Shown: positions 12,761 to 24,650, counted from the stretch's first letter. The stretch is DNA of 64,000 bases from Annona cherimola (GCA_030490835.1 CM059973.1:82165221-82229220); one strand, 5' to 3'. Numbers and translations: made by a program. Notes: generated from the letters alone by a model not told the origin.

Positions 12761-13214
12761 CTGCGGACACTTGATTCACCAACCCCGGAAATCTGATGCT
12801 ACTCTCACAAGCCCGAGCACCAGTCAACACACTCTCACGTACGCATGGCGGTATAGAGGTTTGTTTGGGATCGAGGCCGTTCATCGTGCTCATCTATGTA
12901 TGTCCATATCTCACAATAAGGAATTGATCCCCGACATTCGTGCTTAAAAAAAAAAAAGTAGAAATTGGCAATTACCCCGCTGTAAATTAAATTTATACAT
13001 ACATGTTGCTTTCTTTACGTGCATTCATAATCCGTGAGGATATGTATCACCTGTTCCATGTTGGCATATGGGATTATTTTTGTGAATTCGGTCACTCCGG
13101 CGGGGCCGGGAAACAAAGCGGATAATCCTCCCAAATCCAATTTCCCTAATTCAACCCGAACGACACAAGCTGCCCTGAGCTCCATTGTGCCTCACATTGA
13201 GCACTTAAAATTAA

Positions 13215-13530
13215 GTAAATTCTTTCATCTATAAATATATAAAATCAGTGTAATAAAATAATTTAATACTACATATCAATTTTAAATAGTATTTTCAACG
13301 TCTAAATTATTAAAAATATTAATACTATCAGAACAAATGGATTTAATTATTTTTCTAATTTACACATAAATATATTTATTTGTAAGTAAATGTAATCCAT
13401 GAACATATTTTATTTGGATGAAACTTGATTTGTTAGGTGAACAAGTGAAATTAAATATAATAAATAATTTGAATTTGTATCAATTATCAACGTCTTAATA
13501 ATTGAAGAAGTTACAAAAAACTGCTTATTT
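13215..13530. repeat. Partial copy of MITE family A
   Basis: It carries the core words GTAATAAAATAATTTAATACT, TTTTCAACGTCTAAATTATT and TTTGGATGAAACTTGATTTG in the order seen in the complete copies at 24667-25170 and 53381-53925. The TATGTAACC termini are absent. Confidence 0.5.
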
Positions 13531-13669
13531 AAAATTTATCCTAAATTTTTTGTTTGAATAAGTAACTTAAGTGCATAAAATTCTTTTCATAACTAGCCTG
13601 AAAAGTGTTATTAGCACTGCTTCCCCACATAAGGAATATTCTAACCCAACCACGCCTCACACGCGGAGC

Positions 13670-13850
13670 CGAATCTGGCGTCAGCGCCCAGCCTAACGAA
13701 ACCCTATACCGGTTGTCGTATAAAATCGGGGCCGCACCGCCCAGCCAACACAGGCAGCGGTATGATACGGGGACCTCGCCGTCCAGTCACTTAGTCTAAC
13801 GAAGCCTTGTACGGGCAGCCGTATAGTATCGGGGCCCTCAAGCCGATCCA
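13670..13850. repeat. GC-rich imperfect tandem repeat upstream of the hydrolase gene
   Basis: Three diverged units of about 40-60 bp follow each other, each carrying a GTATA-N-ATCGGGGCC-like word (CGTATAAAATCGGGGCC, GGTATGATACGGGGACC, CGTATAGTATCGGGGCC) and a CCCAGCC/TCCAGTC start. They end about 160 bp before the hydrolase ATG and just before its TATA box. A regulatory role is possible but unproven. Confidence 0.6.
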
Positions 13851-13859
13851 CGAGGACCA

Positions 13860-13869
13860 CGACTATAAA
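13860..13869 (+). promoter_or_regulatory. Probable TATA box of the hydrolase gene
   Basis: CGACTATAAAGCG places a plant-type TATAAA about 145 bp before the ATG at 14011, which leaves room for a 5' leader of roughly 110 bp. It is the only good TATA element close to the start codon. Confidence 0.5.
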
Positions 13870-14010
13870 GCGTCAAACCCGGCTCTCTGTTTACAATCGC
13901 CACTTCGCCAGAAAGCTACCATCCATCTACAACTACAAGCATTTCACGCACTCGTCCACCGCTCTGTCGTTTTGCGATACTGGTTCTTTTCTTTGTTCTT
14001 TATTCCACTC

Positions 14011-17000
14011 ATGGACGTCTCTCTCAGACACCAAGCTGGAAAACCGCTCAGATTCTTCTTCGAAACATCAAGCACCCCGACGGCCGAATCCAAGTTCCAT
14101 CGACTACTGCCCGTCTTCAGTCGCAAGGGGGCGAAGCCGAAACTCACGATCGCCGCCGCCCGGAAGGTGATCGACGGCGTCAGTGACGGCATGAACGCTA
14201 TTGCCTCTCAGAACATGGATTTTGTGCAGGCTCGCAGGCGGGTGCGTTCCGCTTTCACTCAATTTCAGCAGCAGCTTGATCATTTGCTGCTCAAGGTTTG
14301 TTCCCATCTCTGGCTCTTTTTTTCTATTTTTTTCGAATTTTTTGCTTTTAATTTTCGGGTTGCATCAGATGGTTGTGCGATGGCTTTACCCACCATTTCT
14401 TCCGGAAGAAAGCATACTCATGAATGAAATTATTCAGCCATCGCGGCTATTTTCCTTTTTTTTTTCCTTGTTTTTTTCCATCTTCATTGATAAGAGCAAC
14501 CAGGACGGCTGGAAATAGCTGCATTTTACGTGCCATGGCACACGTGTGCAAAGTCTAGCAAGTGATTTCCATACGTGGGTCCGACTGTGTAGCAAAGTGG
14601 CAGGTTTGGTGGCTCACGAGGAGAAGGAAATATATAGTAACATCTCGATAACAAATGCCGAAAGCTGGGCCATCTGATGACTGAACCAGATCTTGCACGT
14701 GTTTGCGTGCGTTGCTTTTGTGCGCCCATGTGCAATTGAGAGCTTTTAAATTGATTCCCTTCAACTAATGTGCTTCCTTTGTAACTGATAATGCAGAATG
14801 CTCCATCTGGAATCCGAACAGAGGAGGTCAGATCTCTCTCTCCCCCCTCCCCCCCTCCCCCCTTACTTTCAACTTTAAAATAATTTATAATTGGGTCCCA
14901 CCAAAAACTGAATTATTAGGTTCTCATGATGGGACAAAAACCTCCAAGCCTATCCACGCAACCACGGGGCTATCCATGCAATTATCCATTAGGCTGTGGG
15001 CCTGGAGTAGCTATTAGGCTATGCTCATGCAATAAGTGGGCCGGTGCTGAATCTGATTTGTTGTTGTTCTTCTTCTTGTTGTCCATGCATACCAATTCAG
15101 GGTTACGAGATAAACTCAAGAGGATTCGAGGTTTTCTGCAAGAAATGGTTACCTCCAGAAGGTGTTGCCATGAAGGGTGTCGTTTGCTTTTGCCATGGCT
15201 ATGGCGACACGTGCACTTACTTCTTTGAAGGTGCGTGAGAAAAGACTTGCAGCATCTGTAGAAACAATTGAAAAGACTTGTTGTTGATGAGTGTTTGATC
15301 TATTCTTTTGCTTGATTTCCCAAGTAAGAAATCTAGCAAACCATTACCTTTCTGATACATTTTTCCATCTCTAACTCGTTTTGCCGAGGCCTCCAAACAC
15401 ACGGAAAACAAATAATTCGGCACTTTGGTCCAACAGGCAATAATAAGATCGATTATAAAGGGCTCTCATCATTAGAAAAAAAATCGATTATAAAGGACAA
15501 TAAGATTCAGCTACTGAGTCCAACTCTACATGGACAAACACATCAAGTTGCATTTACTTAGTTCAGTCAAGAGAGAAGATCAGCAAAGAACTTTCCTTTA
15601 TTTGTGCACTGAGAATTTTTTTCTGCAATGTTGCAATTTGGTTACCTTAAGGTTAAATCACAAAGGTAAAGGCATTGTACTTTGGATCCAAACCTCTAGA
15701 TAGCAATACTGTATTGTTGATTACTATTTGGATTTTCTGATTATTGACTATATGAGGATATTTTGCACTGGAAATGCATGAACACTAAATGTTGATCATT
15801 TCAGGAATAGCGAAGCGAATAGCTGTTGCTGGGTATGGAGTCTATGCCCTGGACTATCCTGGTTTCGGCCTCTCTGAAGGTTTGCATGGATACATTCCAA
15901 GTTTTGATATATTAGCTGAGGATGTTATTGAGCATTACACAAAAGTCAAAGGTTAGATATTTTTCCTTTACCGGTGCTTGCATCCTGCTTGTAGTCTAAT
16001 TAACATGGTTTGAACATCCAGTGTAAAAATGCAAAGGAATGCAAAAGGGCAGAACTAGCTATGAGGTCCATACTCCAACGTGTTCCATTATGGCTGTAGC
16101 TTAAACAGATAGCCCGGCAGCTCTAGCTATTTTGCTAAGATCATTTAGTTCTTTTACTTCTTAGTCTCAATCAAATTAAAGAGTTAACTCCTAGAAACAG
16201 AGTCTCAATTCATCAACAACTAATTGTGGAGGAATGACCAGAATCAGGAAGTATTGCCTACTTAATCAGTCACATGAAAGTCAATGCCCAATTGTAGTTC
16301 TGTGCACCTGAAGCCGGATGGAATAAACTAGTTAGCAAGTGAGCTGGTCACACTTCTTTCATTCTCTTCACTGAAGTGACCATGAGAATAATCCCATCTC
16401 CACTTGTTTTGACTCTACTCTGTATTCAATTGAGCATCCAAAAACAGTATAATGAACAAAAAATTAGAGGCAGATTTTTTGGAACAAGCCAATTTTAGCG
16501 ATTTTCTTTTTGGTGAGTCGTAGGAAGTACAGAAGCACGAGGATTGCCATGCTTCCTCTTTGGGCAATCCATGGGTGGAGCTGTTGCTCTCAAGGTTCAT
16601 TTAAAAAGACCCCATGATTGGGATGGCGTGGTACTCGTTGCCCCAATGTGTAAGGTAGGTATATCCATGCAATGACTCTGAAAAGAACGTTGACAATTTC
16701 CTTGATTTTTAGTTGTCTGATGTTTAATGTACAGTCTCACTTTTATGTAACTCCTTTCAATTTTAAGATCTTATTGCTTGATGAAAAATCTAATCTATTA
16801 ATTGTATTAATCATTATTTGTTTAGCTAGCAAATCAAGTTTCATCGAAATCAAATATGTATATGGGCCACATTTGTTGAAAAATATATATTCATATGTAA
16901 ATTATAAAAAAATACTTAGATTTATTTATATATATATAGAGAAATATTTATGTGTAACTTCACTACATGAAAATTATGGTGCAACTATCTCAAAATGGCC

Positions 17001-19319
17001 CCACGTAATCATAAAATTATAATCTACTTCATCAATTGAATTTAGAATTATGTATTGAATTATTTATTCTATTACCGCGCCAATATATAAGAAGTGATCC
17101 TGTTAGTCGGGCTAAGCAAATGATTCGCTTAACTTACATAAAAAAAATTCATTTAAAATATTTTTATTTTTTTCTTTATACATTTGTCTATCTAAATGTA
17201 TTTAATATATAAACTAAATTTTACCATTCTTAAATATGTGTAATTTTTTTTGAAAATTTTAAACATAGGAGTATTTTAAATACATATATACATATAGATG
17301 TTTAAAATATCAAAAAAATATACACACATATCCAAAAATGATAAAACTTAGTTTATATGTTAAATATACTTAGATAAACAAGTATATGAAGAAAAAAGTA
17401 AAAAAAAAAAGTGTTATAAATAGATTTTGTTAAGGTGGGTTAAGCGAGTCATTTGCTTAGTCTGGGCTAACATGATTATTCCTTTATATATATGTGTGTA
17501 TTAGAAGATAATAATACTTTATAGAATCATCTATCCACATAAAAATGATATTTTAGACAGTTCTGATGTTAAATATATAACTTTAAAATTGATATTTATT
17601 ATTAAACTATTTTATTACGTTGACTTTATACATTTATAGATGGGGCCCATGCATCGTGAAAATAGACAAATGAAAGAATTTTTATGATAATATAAATAAT
17701 GTTAAAGACGAGAGATGAAGTAATTTTTCCATCAAACATCAAAATATTAAAAATTGAAAGGATTATATAGAAGAGAGATTTTGTAGAAGCAAAGCCCTTT
17801 ACCGTATATTGTCACAGTTCTTTTTCATGTTTCCAAAATAATTAATTGAATTGCAAATGATTGCTGAAAAAGTTGGACTATAATAAGATTGCAGAGGATG
17901 TGACACCCCCTGAACCAGCTATCAAGGTAATAACTCTCCTCTCAAAGGTTATTCCCGAAGCAAGGTTGGTACCACAGAAGGATCTGGCAGAGCTAGCATT
18001 CAGAGATCCAATAAAAAGAAAAATGGTTAGTTTCTTTGACCATCTCAAACAGGTTAACTACATATCGCAAAATTTTCATGTGCAGGGAGTCAGTCTTAGT
18101 TTATTTTCTCCGGACTCTTTGAAGAATCAAAATCATTGCATGGTGAATTTCCTGTTGATTGCATGTGGTTAACAGTGTGATTAAATGAATTGCCAGTTTT
18201 TGTTCCAGCTCATTGATGAGTTGGTAGACACCAAATTTATACATAACAGTATAATAAATGAATTGGCATTTTTGTTTCCAGCTTCATCGATGAGTAGGAA
18301 GATACCTAATCTATGCATGTTATCCATTCTCAAAACCTTGCATTACTGACCTGTAAAAAAGCATGTATGATAAATAACATAAAACCAAATGGGTTTCTCA
18401 AACAAAGCTTCGTTTATTCCTGTTTTCTCTTCTAGAAAGATCCATGAATGCTGAATCTAATGATCCTATCACTTCCAGGCCTACTATAATGTGATTGCTT
18501 ACTCAGGAAGAGTAAGGTTAAAGACTGCTGTTGAACTTCTCAAGACAACACGGGAAATTGAATCTCAGCTGGAGAAGGTATGGTTTTATGCAACATGCTC
18601 CTTATTGTTTTCTCTAGTCGTCAATGCTTCATTTTGAAAAATATTACTTGTCATGGATGGTATATCAGCGCCATCTCACATGTTTTCCTACAATGTAGCT
18701 GCATGCAAACAAATTCCCACATGACGCGTTGAAGTGAACATATAACAACTAGTTTGAAATTTGTATTAACAATAGCTCCAAAATTGGGTTGTGGTTGTCG
18801 ATAAACAAACACAGCTTCCTGGTTCCATTAATTTGCAATAAAAGGAGACCATTGTGAACTGGTCACTAGAGGAGTCGATCATGTACTGGTTGCTAGATTC
18901 ATCCAATTCATAAGGCATTTTTTTATGGGGCAGTTGATGCTGCTTTGAAGTATGGCCAATTGGTTTGGATGATCTGCACTGGTATTGGTTCAGATTTCAC
19001 ACTTGATGATTTCTTCATCACACATATTCTATTGCTGCTCTGATGATGAAAAGCTTTACCATTTTAACTTTGGTCACAATCATGCTTGCAGGTTTGTTCT
19101 CCATTGTTGGTTATCCATGGAGCTGCAGACAAAGTGACTGATCCCAAAGTGAGCCGGTTTCTCTATGAGAAGGCTAGCAGTGAAGACAAGACATTAAAGC
19201 TATATCCAGAAGGCTATCATTCTATATTAGAAGGGGAGCCTGATGATCGAATTCTAGAAGTTATTGGTGATATAGTCTCCTGGCTAGATTCTCATTGTTC
19301 TGTTATGAGGTTGGTCTAG
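14011..19319 (+). CDS. Alpha/beta hydrolase, monoacylglycerol lipase / caffeoylshikimate esterase-like (8 exons)
   Basis: Exons: 14011-14295, 14797-14826, 15101-15230, 15805-15951, 16524-16654, 17888-18025, 18479-18577, 19092-19319. All junctions are GT-AG, phases agree, and the product is 395 aa. The first 105 residues are a basic leader of unclear role, possibly organellar targeting. The hydrolase core starts near residue 106. HGYGD at 137-141 forms the oxyanion region, GQSMGG holds the nucleophile Ser213, Asp333 lies in HGAAD and His363 in GYH, so the triad is complete. The family cleaves monoacylglycerols, lysophospholipids or caffeoyl shikimate; the sequence does not choose among them. 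Exon 2 is only 30 bp. A longer open frame upstream of ATG 14011 lies in the presumed leader and is not needed. Intron 5 contains nested MITEs. An AATAAA lies near 19682. Confidence 0.88.
15448..15496. repeat. 21-bp insertion flanked by a 14-bp direct repeat (intron 3 of the hydrolase)
   Basis: ATCGATTATAAAGG occurs at 15448-15461 and 15483-15496. The 21 bp between ends in TTAGAAAAAAA, an A-rich tail on the plus strand. It is the same kind of minimal retroposition-like scar as those at 4235, 8221 and 9108. Confidence 0.55.
16725..17795. mobile_element. MITE family A copy interrupted by nested elements, inside intron 5
   Basis: The left half starts with TTTTATGTAACTCCTTTCAATTTTAAG near 16740 and the right half closes with AATTGAAAGGATTATATAG near 17755, the inverse of it. 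Between about 16935 and 17495 the element is interrupted by a truncated family B copy (16935-17089) and a family C fold-back MITE (17090-17483). TTTATATATAT-like words border the nested block on both sides. Confidence 0.65.
17090..17483. mobile_element. Fold-back MITE, family C, copy within intron 5
   Basis: Its tips are matched in inverse orientation over about 35 bp: left CCTGTTAGTCGGGCTAAGC followed by AAATGATTCGCTTAAC, right GTTAAGCGAGTCATTTGC followed by TTAGTCTGGGCTAACATG. The inner arms carry the family word CTAAATGTATTTAATATAT and its inverse. The tips differ completely from those of the other copies. Confidence 0.75.
18178..18325. repeat. Diverged tandem duplication in intron 6
   Basis: A unit of about 70 bp starting AAATGAATTGCCAG and running through CCAGCTCATTGATGAGT to CCAAATTTATACAT is followed by a diverged second copy starting AAATGAATTGGCAT. 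It is intronic and non-coding. Confidence 0.7.
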
Positions 19320-20023
19320 CTTTGTAGTCATATATGAGCATCCTGTTGAGAATTTGACACTCAAATTTTCAGTCTGTACAAGAAGGAGAAATTGTTCTTT
19401 GATCCAGGCCCCTTCATCTTTTGGGCCGGGAAATTCCCAGATTGCAGTGTCCTGAATACCTAATTTGTATGTGGATGGTTGTGTCTCTCTGTTGCACTTA
19501 GGATCATGTAACTTTACTGGTGTAAGACCAGTTATCTTGAGCTCCTGAGAATTGATCCAATCCGGGAAAAGTGAAAAACCTAGTATACTGAATTGCAGAA
19601 TTTGGATTGCAAGAAAGGCAAACAATTATTTGTAGAACTTCGATTCTTATCTTACTGAATGCAAAAGTGTTAATTTTTCTAAATAAAATTATTCATCTCA
19701 TATGTTTTCTCTTTGTTTTGATGAAAGGCAATTGATATTTGCCTTGTCCCATTCGCTCAATCTCTTATGAGCTGTCACAAAAAGTTACTGAGCACCAGAA
19801 ATCAGTCTTACGTGGAGATGTCAAGACTTAAGATTCAAACCACTAGAAGGAAATACAACAAGAACTCATTACTGGCTGAAAGACAAATATAAAACGTCAC
19901 ACGGGACAGCCGCTTTGGTGAATTGCGATGAATTGGGCTTGCACATCCATAGCGACCTTGCTTATTTCTGTTTACTACGACCAACAAAGATAAAATTGTG
20001 TAGATAACCCACAAGTGAAGTTT

Positions 20024-21512
20024 TTACATCTCTCCATCCCAAAACTCTTCGGGTGACTTGAACATGCCATCTGGGAATATGAATTCTGGTATTGTGGCAA
20101 TTCTCTTCTGTGGTATTGTCCCAATCTGCTTTAGCTCTTCCTCTGTGAGTTCCCAGTCCAAAATTGCGAAGTTCTGGCTGAGTCTTCCTTTGTTGAAGCT
20201 CTTAGGAATCAAACTCACGCCTTGTTGGAGTCCCCATTTGAGTGCAATCTGTTTTGGGAAAGCACGCATCTTAGATTGTTCCAGGCTGGGAGCGTAATGC
20301 ATGCTTGAATTGGACTGACAAATTTCAATCTTGTTGCAGTCTAGCTCTTTGAGCACAAGTGCAGAAAATCAAATGTGTACATACCTGGCCCACACCCTTC
20401 CCTTTTGCGCTGGCAATGTCGTTGATCAATGCATTTCCAAGAACAACATCAAAGCCCCATTCCTTAGCTCCCAAAGGCGAGTAGGCACTCACGTGAATAC
20501 CCTTTTCAGCACAGAAGTCCCTTAGCTTCTTTTGTTGCCAAACTGGGTGCATCTCCACCTGACATTTGCCACGAAAACAACAATCAATCAACTGCTGATA
20601 GGAATTTTCATGGGAACATCCCAGACAGAAGCAGCTTACGACATTGATTTCTTGACAGTGCGGCCTACCTGATTGACAGCAGGAGGGATCTTAGCATGCG
20701 CCAGCAGATCTGTAAGCTTCTTGCAAGTGAAGTTGCTGACTCCAATAGACCTTGCAAGGCCCATCTTATGTATCTGCTCCATTGCTGCCCATGTGGCTTT
20801 CATATCAAGGGGAAGTATGTCATCCTTTTCACAAGTCATGTCCAATATTCCTTCTTTCAATCTTACTGGAAAATGGATCAAGTACAAATTCACGTATTCC
20901 AACCTCAGCTTCCTGCAACCAAAATGAATAGGCAAACTCAAATTAAGAATCAGTGATAACTACTTAAGCATTTAAAGCATTTACATCCAAGAAGATGATG
21001 ACTTATGGCTGAAATGCTCCTCACCTGAGCGATTCTTGGATAGCAGGGAGAACGCGCTCTGGGCATGCATTGTTGCACCAGAGCTTGGTTGTGATCCAAA
21101 GCTCATCTCGGCTCTTGATGATGCCTTTCTCAAGGGCCTCGGCTATGGCAGCTCCCAGCCCTTCTTCGCTCTGGTAGAGGGCTGCCGAGTCGAAGTGCCG
21201 ATACCCAACTTCCATAGCATCCAGAATAAAGTTCTTTAGATCTTGGACCGGTGGTACGGGAAAGGAGGCGGTTCCTGTCCCCAGTAACGGCATCTTCCAC
21301 CCAGAATTCAGTGTTACTGTGGGTTGGCCTGGGAACCTCTCATGATACACCAACTGGGTCTTCTCAGGCTCCGGCTCTGCGATCACTGCTTTTGTTGGCT
21401 CATCTGCCGGAGGAAGGACTTCCTTGGTTTCCTTGAGCGGAGACGTCTCAGTTGGGAGTGGAATTGTGGCCTCGATCGTATGGGTTACGCCATTCCTTCC
21501 TTCACCACCCAT
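20024..21512 (-). CDS. NADPH-dependent aldo-keto reductase, AKR4-type (copy 1 of 3)
   Basis: Exons from the 5' end: 21512-21025, 20912-20669, 20558-20385, 20248-20024; all GT-AG, in phase, 376 aa. The catalytic tetrad is present: Asp108 and Tyr113 (HFDSAALY), Lys143 (TTKLW), His176 (LIHFP). The cofactor motif [13 protein letters not shown] and the C-terminal FWDGEM fit the plant AKR4 group (chalcone, codeinone, methylecgonone and deoxymugineate-synthase-like reductases). Such enzymes reduce ketones or aldehydes with NADPH in the cytosol; the substrate here is unknown. About 60 residues rich in Glu and Pro precede the usual start of the barrel, making it longer than the usual 315-325 aa. An in-frame ATG at 21641 exists, but ATG 21512 (MGGEG) is shared with the third copy, and the TATA box lies between. 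It has a pseudogene and a second intact paralogue downstream. Confidence 0.9.
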
Positions 21513-21606
21513 GTTCTGTTTCTTCTTCTTTTTCCTCTTTTCTCTCCCTCTTCTTCTTTCTTTCGTGCTTGTTTGCTTTATGACATCCTGAGATGGTAGT
21601 CTTCCA

Positions 21607-21615
21607 TCTTTATAG
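21607..21615 (-). promoter_or_regulatory. TATA box of AKR copy 1
   Basis: On the minus strand CACTATAAAGATGGAAGA lies about 100 bp before ATG 21512. The same word at a similar distance precedes the pseudogene (32611-32618) and copy 3 (42294-42302), so the promoter was duplicated with the gene. Confidence 0.65.
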
Positions 21616-21759
21616 TGGAGATTTCGAATTCTATCCGTCATTCAATGTCGGCGTTTTCCCTTTCTTTGTTGGCTCGTCATTCGTTTTTGAGTCCTCAGAT
21701 TCCTAAGCTGCCAGCTGCCATTCAAGCATACTCCATTCCACATTTCCGGTATCTGATAC

Positions 21760-22090
21760 AGTGCCTCTGGGTGCTTTAACTTATTATTTTTATTTTTTTG
21801 AGGTTTTTTATACAATTGTTAATCTAAGTATATTTAACATGTTTATCAATTTTTATTATTTTTGGAGTATTTTAGATATTTATTTTTTATTTTTGAAAAT
21901 TAGTGGCATTTTATGTAATTTAAAATTTTAAAAATAAAAAATAAATATCTAAAATATTCTAAAAATAGTAAAAATTGATGCACATATTAAATATATTTAG
22001 ATTAACAGTTGTAAAAATTTTTTAAAAAAATTATAAAAGAAATGGGTTAAATACACCTGATGTACTAAGGTTAAGTGCATCTAGATATTT
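21760..22090. mobile_element. Fold-back MITE, family C
   Basis: Inverted arms with GTTAATCTAAGTATATTTAAC on the left and its inverse ending AATATATTTAGATTAACAG on the right. Tips are CTCTGGGTGCTTTAACTTA on the left and AAGGTTAAGTGCATCTAGA on the right, a weaker match than in other copies. It abuts the next copy. Confidence 0.65.
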
Positions 22091-22480
22091 TGGAACCTCA
22101 TCCTATGCTCCTGGGCGCATATATATTTTTTTTTTTTCAAATTTTTTTACAATAGTATTAATCTATATGTATTTAATATGTGTATAAATTTTTACCATTT
22201 TTGGGATATTTTAGATATTTATTTTTTATTTTTAAAAATCAACGTCCTTTTAGGTAATTTTAAATTATTAAAATGCCACTGATTTTTTAAAATCCGAAAT
22301 AAATATCTAAAAATCTCTAAAAATGATAAAAATTGATACAGACATTAAATACACTTGGGTTAACAAGTTCATGAAAATTTTTTAAAACAAAAATAAAAAA
22401 AATAGGTGTATGCGCCTGGAAGCATGCAGCACAGTACAGGATTAGGTTCCAGATATTTTTGGCCTCATCCAAACATACTA
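22080..22480. mobile_element. Fold-back MITE, family C
   Basis: Arms carry ATTAATCTATATGTATTTAAT and its inverse. The copy-specific tips pair as inverse complements: left GGAACCTCATCCTATGCTCC then TGGGCGCATA, right TATGCGCCTGGAAGCATG then CAGGATTAGGTTCC. The pairing extends about 40 bp beyond the common arms. Confidence 0.75.
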
Positions 22481-22484
22481 TGAC

Positions 22485-23035
22485 TTGGGCGACCGTCGCG
22501 CACTAGCCTACCTCCCCACAGAACCATCTTAGCCATCAATCCTGTTTTCATCCAGCACCCTATGTAGTGACCCGCTGACAACTGTGGATGAAAAACAACC
22601 GTCTGATCAATTCTAATACGGTGCAGCACTCTTTCATTTATTTTTAATATTTTATTTCTTCCTTGTGCTATTTAGCAATCTTAATCTAATATGATGACTT
22701 ACTTTTTTATAATACTGCGGAAATTGTCACTATTGGTGGGGTATGTGTGACATCATTTTATCTAAAGTCTTTTCCTCTATCATCCAGCTAAAAAATGGAG
22801 AAGAACCTATTGCGGTAAATCTCGTCCACTCGTCTAACAGAAAATGTATACTTTTGTCATGAGAGATTGATTTTGTGGGACTTTGTTCAGGGTGTTGCTG
22901 TTTTTGTTCTGTTTCAAATGTTAATCTTAATTAGATTAGGATTTTGCCGGCCATATCTTAAATGCAACGTGGACGATCGGCGATTAGTCGACCATTTGCT
23001 GGTCAGATTGTACTGGGATTTTTCAGCGCCGTCTT
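22485..23035. other. Intergenic DNA, nothing recognised
   Basis: No coding exon or bounded element. Open frames here overlap the adjoining fold-back element and show no domain. Confidence 0.3.
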
Positions 23036-23039
23036 CGAT

Positions 23040-23445
23040 GACCCAGTGCCCAGGATGCACAGAGAGGGACCCTGGTACAATGCACGCACCCGGGTGTACT
23101 TCAGTCTTCACCCCTTCTTTCTTATTTTTTTTTTGGAATTTTTTTTACACGACTGTTAATCTAAGTGTATTTAATATTTGTATAAATTTTTATCATTTTT
23201 GGATATTTTTAGATATTTTTTTTGGATTTTTTAAAATAAGCATTTTTAGTAATTTTAAATTACTAAAAATGCCACTGATTTTAAAAAATCCGAAAAAATA
23301 TCTAAAAATCTTTAAAAATGGAAAAAATTTATACACATGTTAAATATACTTAAATTAACATTTTCATAAAAAAATGTTTCAAAAAAAGTAAAAAAAAAAA
23401 GGGTGAAGTACACCCGGGTACACCCGGGTGCATTGAACCAGTCCC
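23040..23445. mobile_element. Fold-back MITE, family C
   Basis: Arms meet near 23250 (AGTAATTTTAAATTACT is the perfect centre). Tips pair over at least 30 bp: left CCTGGTACAATGCACGCACC then CGGGTGTACTTCA; right TGAAGTACACCCGGGT, then an 11-bp duplication of the ACACCCGGGT word, then GCATTGAACCAG. This is the best preserved copy in the window. Confidence 0.8.
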
Positions 23446-23464
23446 ACACAGAGCATAGAGTCCG

Positions 23465-23765
23465 ATCCTGCGCACCCGAGTGAATAACTCCATTTTAAAA
23501 ATTGTTTTCTGATTTTTTAATATTCATATGCAGGCCCAAGCAGTAATACCCTATATATAGTTTTTTTTATATTTTATTTTGAATTTTAAAAACCAAAAAA
23601 CTAATTTTCATGTATTTTGAATTTTAAAATTCTAAATAAAATATTTAAAAATTTATAAAAACTATATATGTGAGACACTCAAAAATTAAAAAATAATGTT
23701 AAAAAGGTAATTCACCTCTGTGCACTTAAGTTATGTATACCTAGTTGAACCGGATTAGACAACAT
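23465..23765. mobile_element. Fold-back MITE with family-C-like tips but different arms
   Basis: Outer words GCGCACCCGAGTGAATAACT and GGTAATTCACCTCTGTGCAC are inverse partners similar to the neighbouring family C tips. The inner arms (ATATATAGTTTTTTTTATA and its inverse) are unlike the family C arms, so the tips and arms seem to have separate histories. Confidence 0.55.
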
Positions 23766-23774
23766 ATATATATA

Positions 23775-24105
23775 GAGAGAGTTATATTCAAGTGTAGCGT
23801 AACTGCACTGTAATTATGGTGCAGTTCTGTCAAAATAAGCTCAATACGATCATAAAATTATAATCTATTTCACTCATTGTATTTAGAATGATGTATTCTA
23901 TTATCGTACCAATTTTCATCCCAATCGAATATGCGTATGGACCTCATCTGAGAATGGTATAAATTCAACGTAATAAAATAGCTTGATGTAAATAACAACC
24001 TTAAAGTGATTTTTTCAGCATATAAACCATTTGCTATAAAATTTATATATAGATAAATGATTGTATAAAGTTTTATTGCCTTCTAATATATGTAAAACTC
24101 ATTTT
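23775..24105. repeat. MITE family B copy
   Basis: It starts GAGAGAGTTATATTCAAGTG and runs through GATCATAAAATTATAATCTA, TTTCATCCCAATCGAATATG, ATAAAATAGCTTGATGTAAA and AGATAAATGATTGTATAAAG, the family B order seen eight times at 50.3-53.4 kb. Confidence 0.7.
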
Positions 24106-24154
24106 TTAGTCTCTCTTTTTTTTTTTCTCTCTCTCTATATATATATATATATGT

Positions 24155-24650
24155 ATAGGCTCCGTTTCTATGTAACCCCCTCAAATTTCAAAATATTGAT
24201 CCTTGATGTAAATTTTAATTCATTTATTGTATTTAACACTATTTGTTTTGCCAGGAGACCAAGTTTCATATAAATTAGGTAAGCGCATGACCACATTTGT
24301 TCAAAAATATATATTTATGTATAAATTATAAAGAATGCTTAGATCCATTGACACATGTATTAGAATATAACAATACTTTATAGAATTATTTATTCACATA
24401 TTATTGATATTTTAGATAGTTCAGATGTTGAAAAAACTACTTTAAAGTTGATATTTTAATATTGAATCATTTTATTATGTTGATTTTACATTTTTATAAA
24501 TGAGACTCATATACAGTGAAATTAAAAAAAATTAAAGGGTTTCTAGGATACTAAAAATGATGTTAAATACAATGGATGAAGTGAGTTTCACATCAACTAT
24601 CAAGATTTTAAAAATGAAAGTGGTTACATAGAAATGGGGTTTCATAGAAG
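24155..24650. mobile_element. MITE family A, complete copy
   Basis: Terminal inverted repeats: left GGCTCCGTTTCTATGTAACC, right GGTTACATAGAAATGGGG followed by CATAGAAGCGAAACC. The arms match inversely over roughly 200 bp, the element is about 495 bp and non-coding, and both ends abut TATATA tracts. Confidence 0.75.

Noticed and set aside
13807..14010. Extending the hydrolase start upstream to the first ATG of the same frame at 13807
   Set aside because: It overlaps the GC-rich repeat and the TATA box at 13860; the extra 68 residues show no family similarity.
21513..21641. Upstream in-frame ATG of AKR copy 1
   Set aside because: The TATA box lies in this stretch and the paralogue starts at the MGGEG codon, so 21512 is the better start.
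22867..23343. 158-codon plus-strand open frame
   Set aside because: It runs through the arms of a fold-back MITE and has a low-complexity Phe/Ile/Lys-rich end; no domain.
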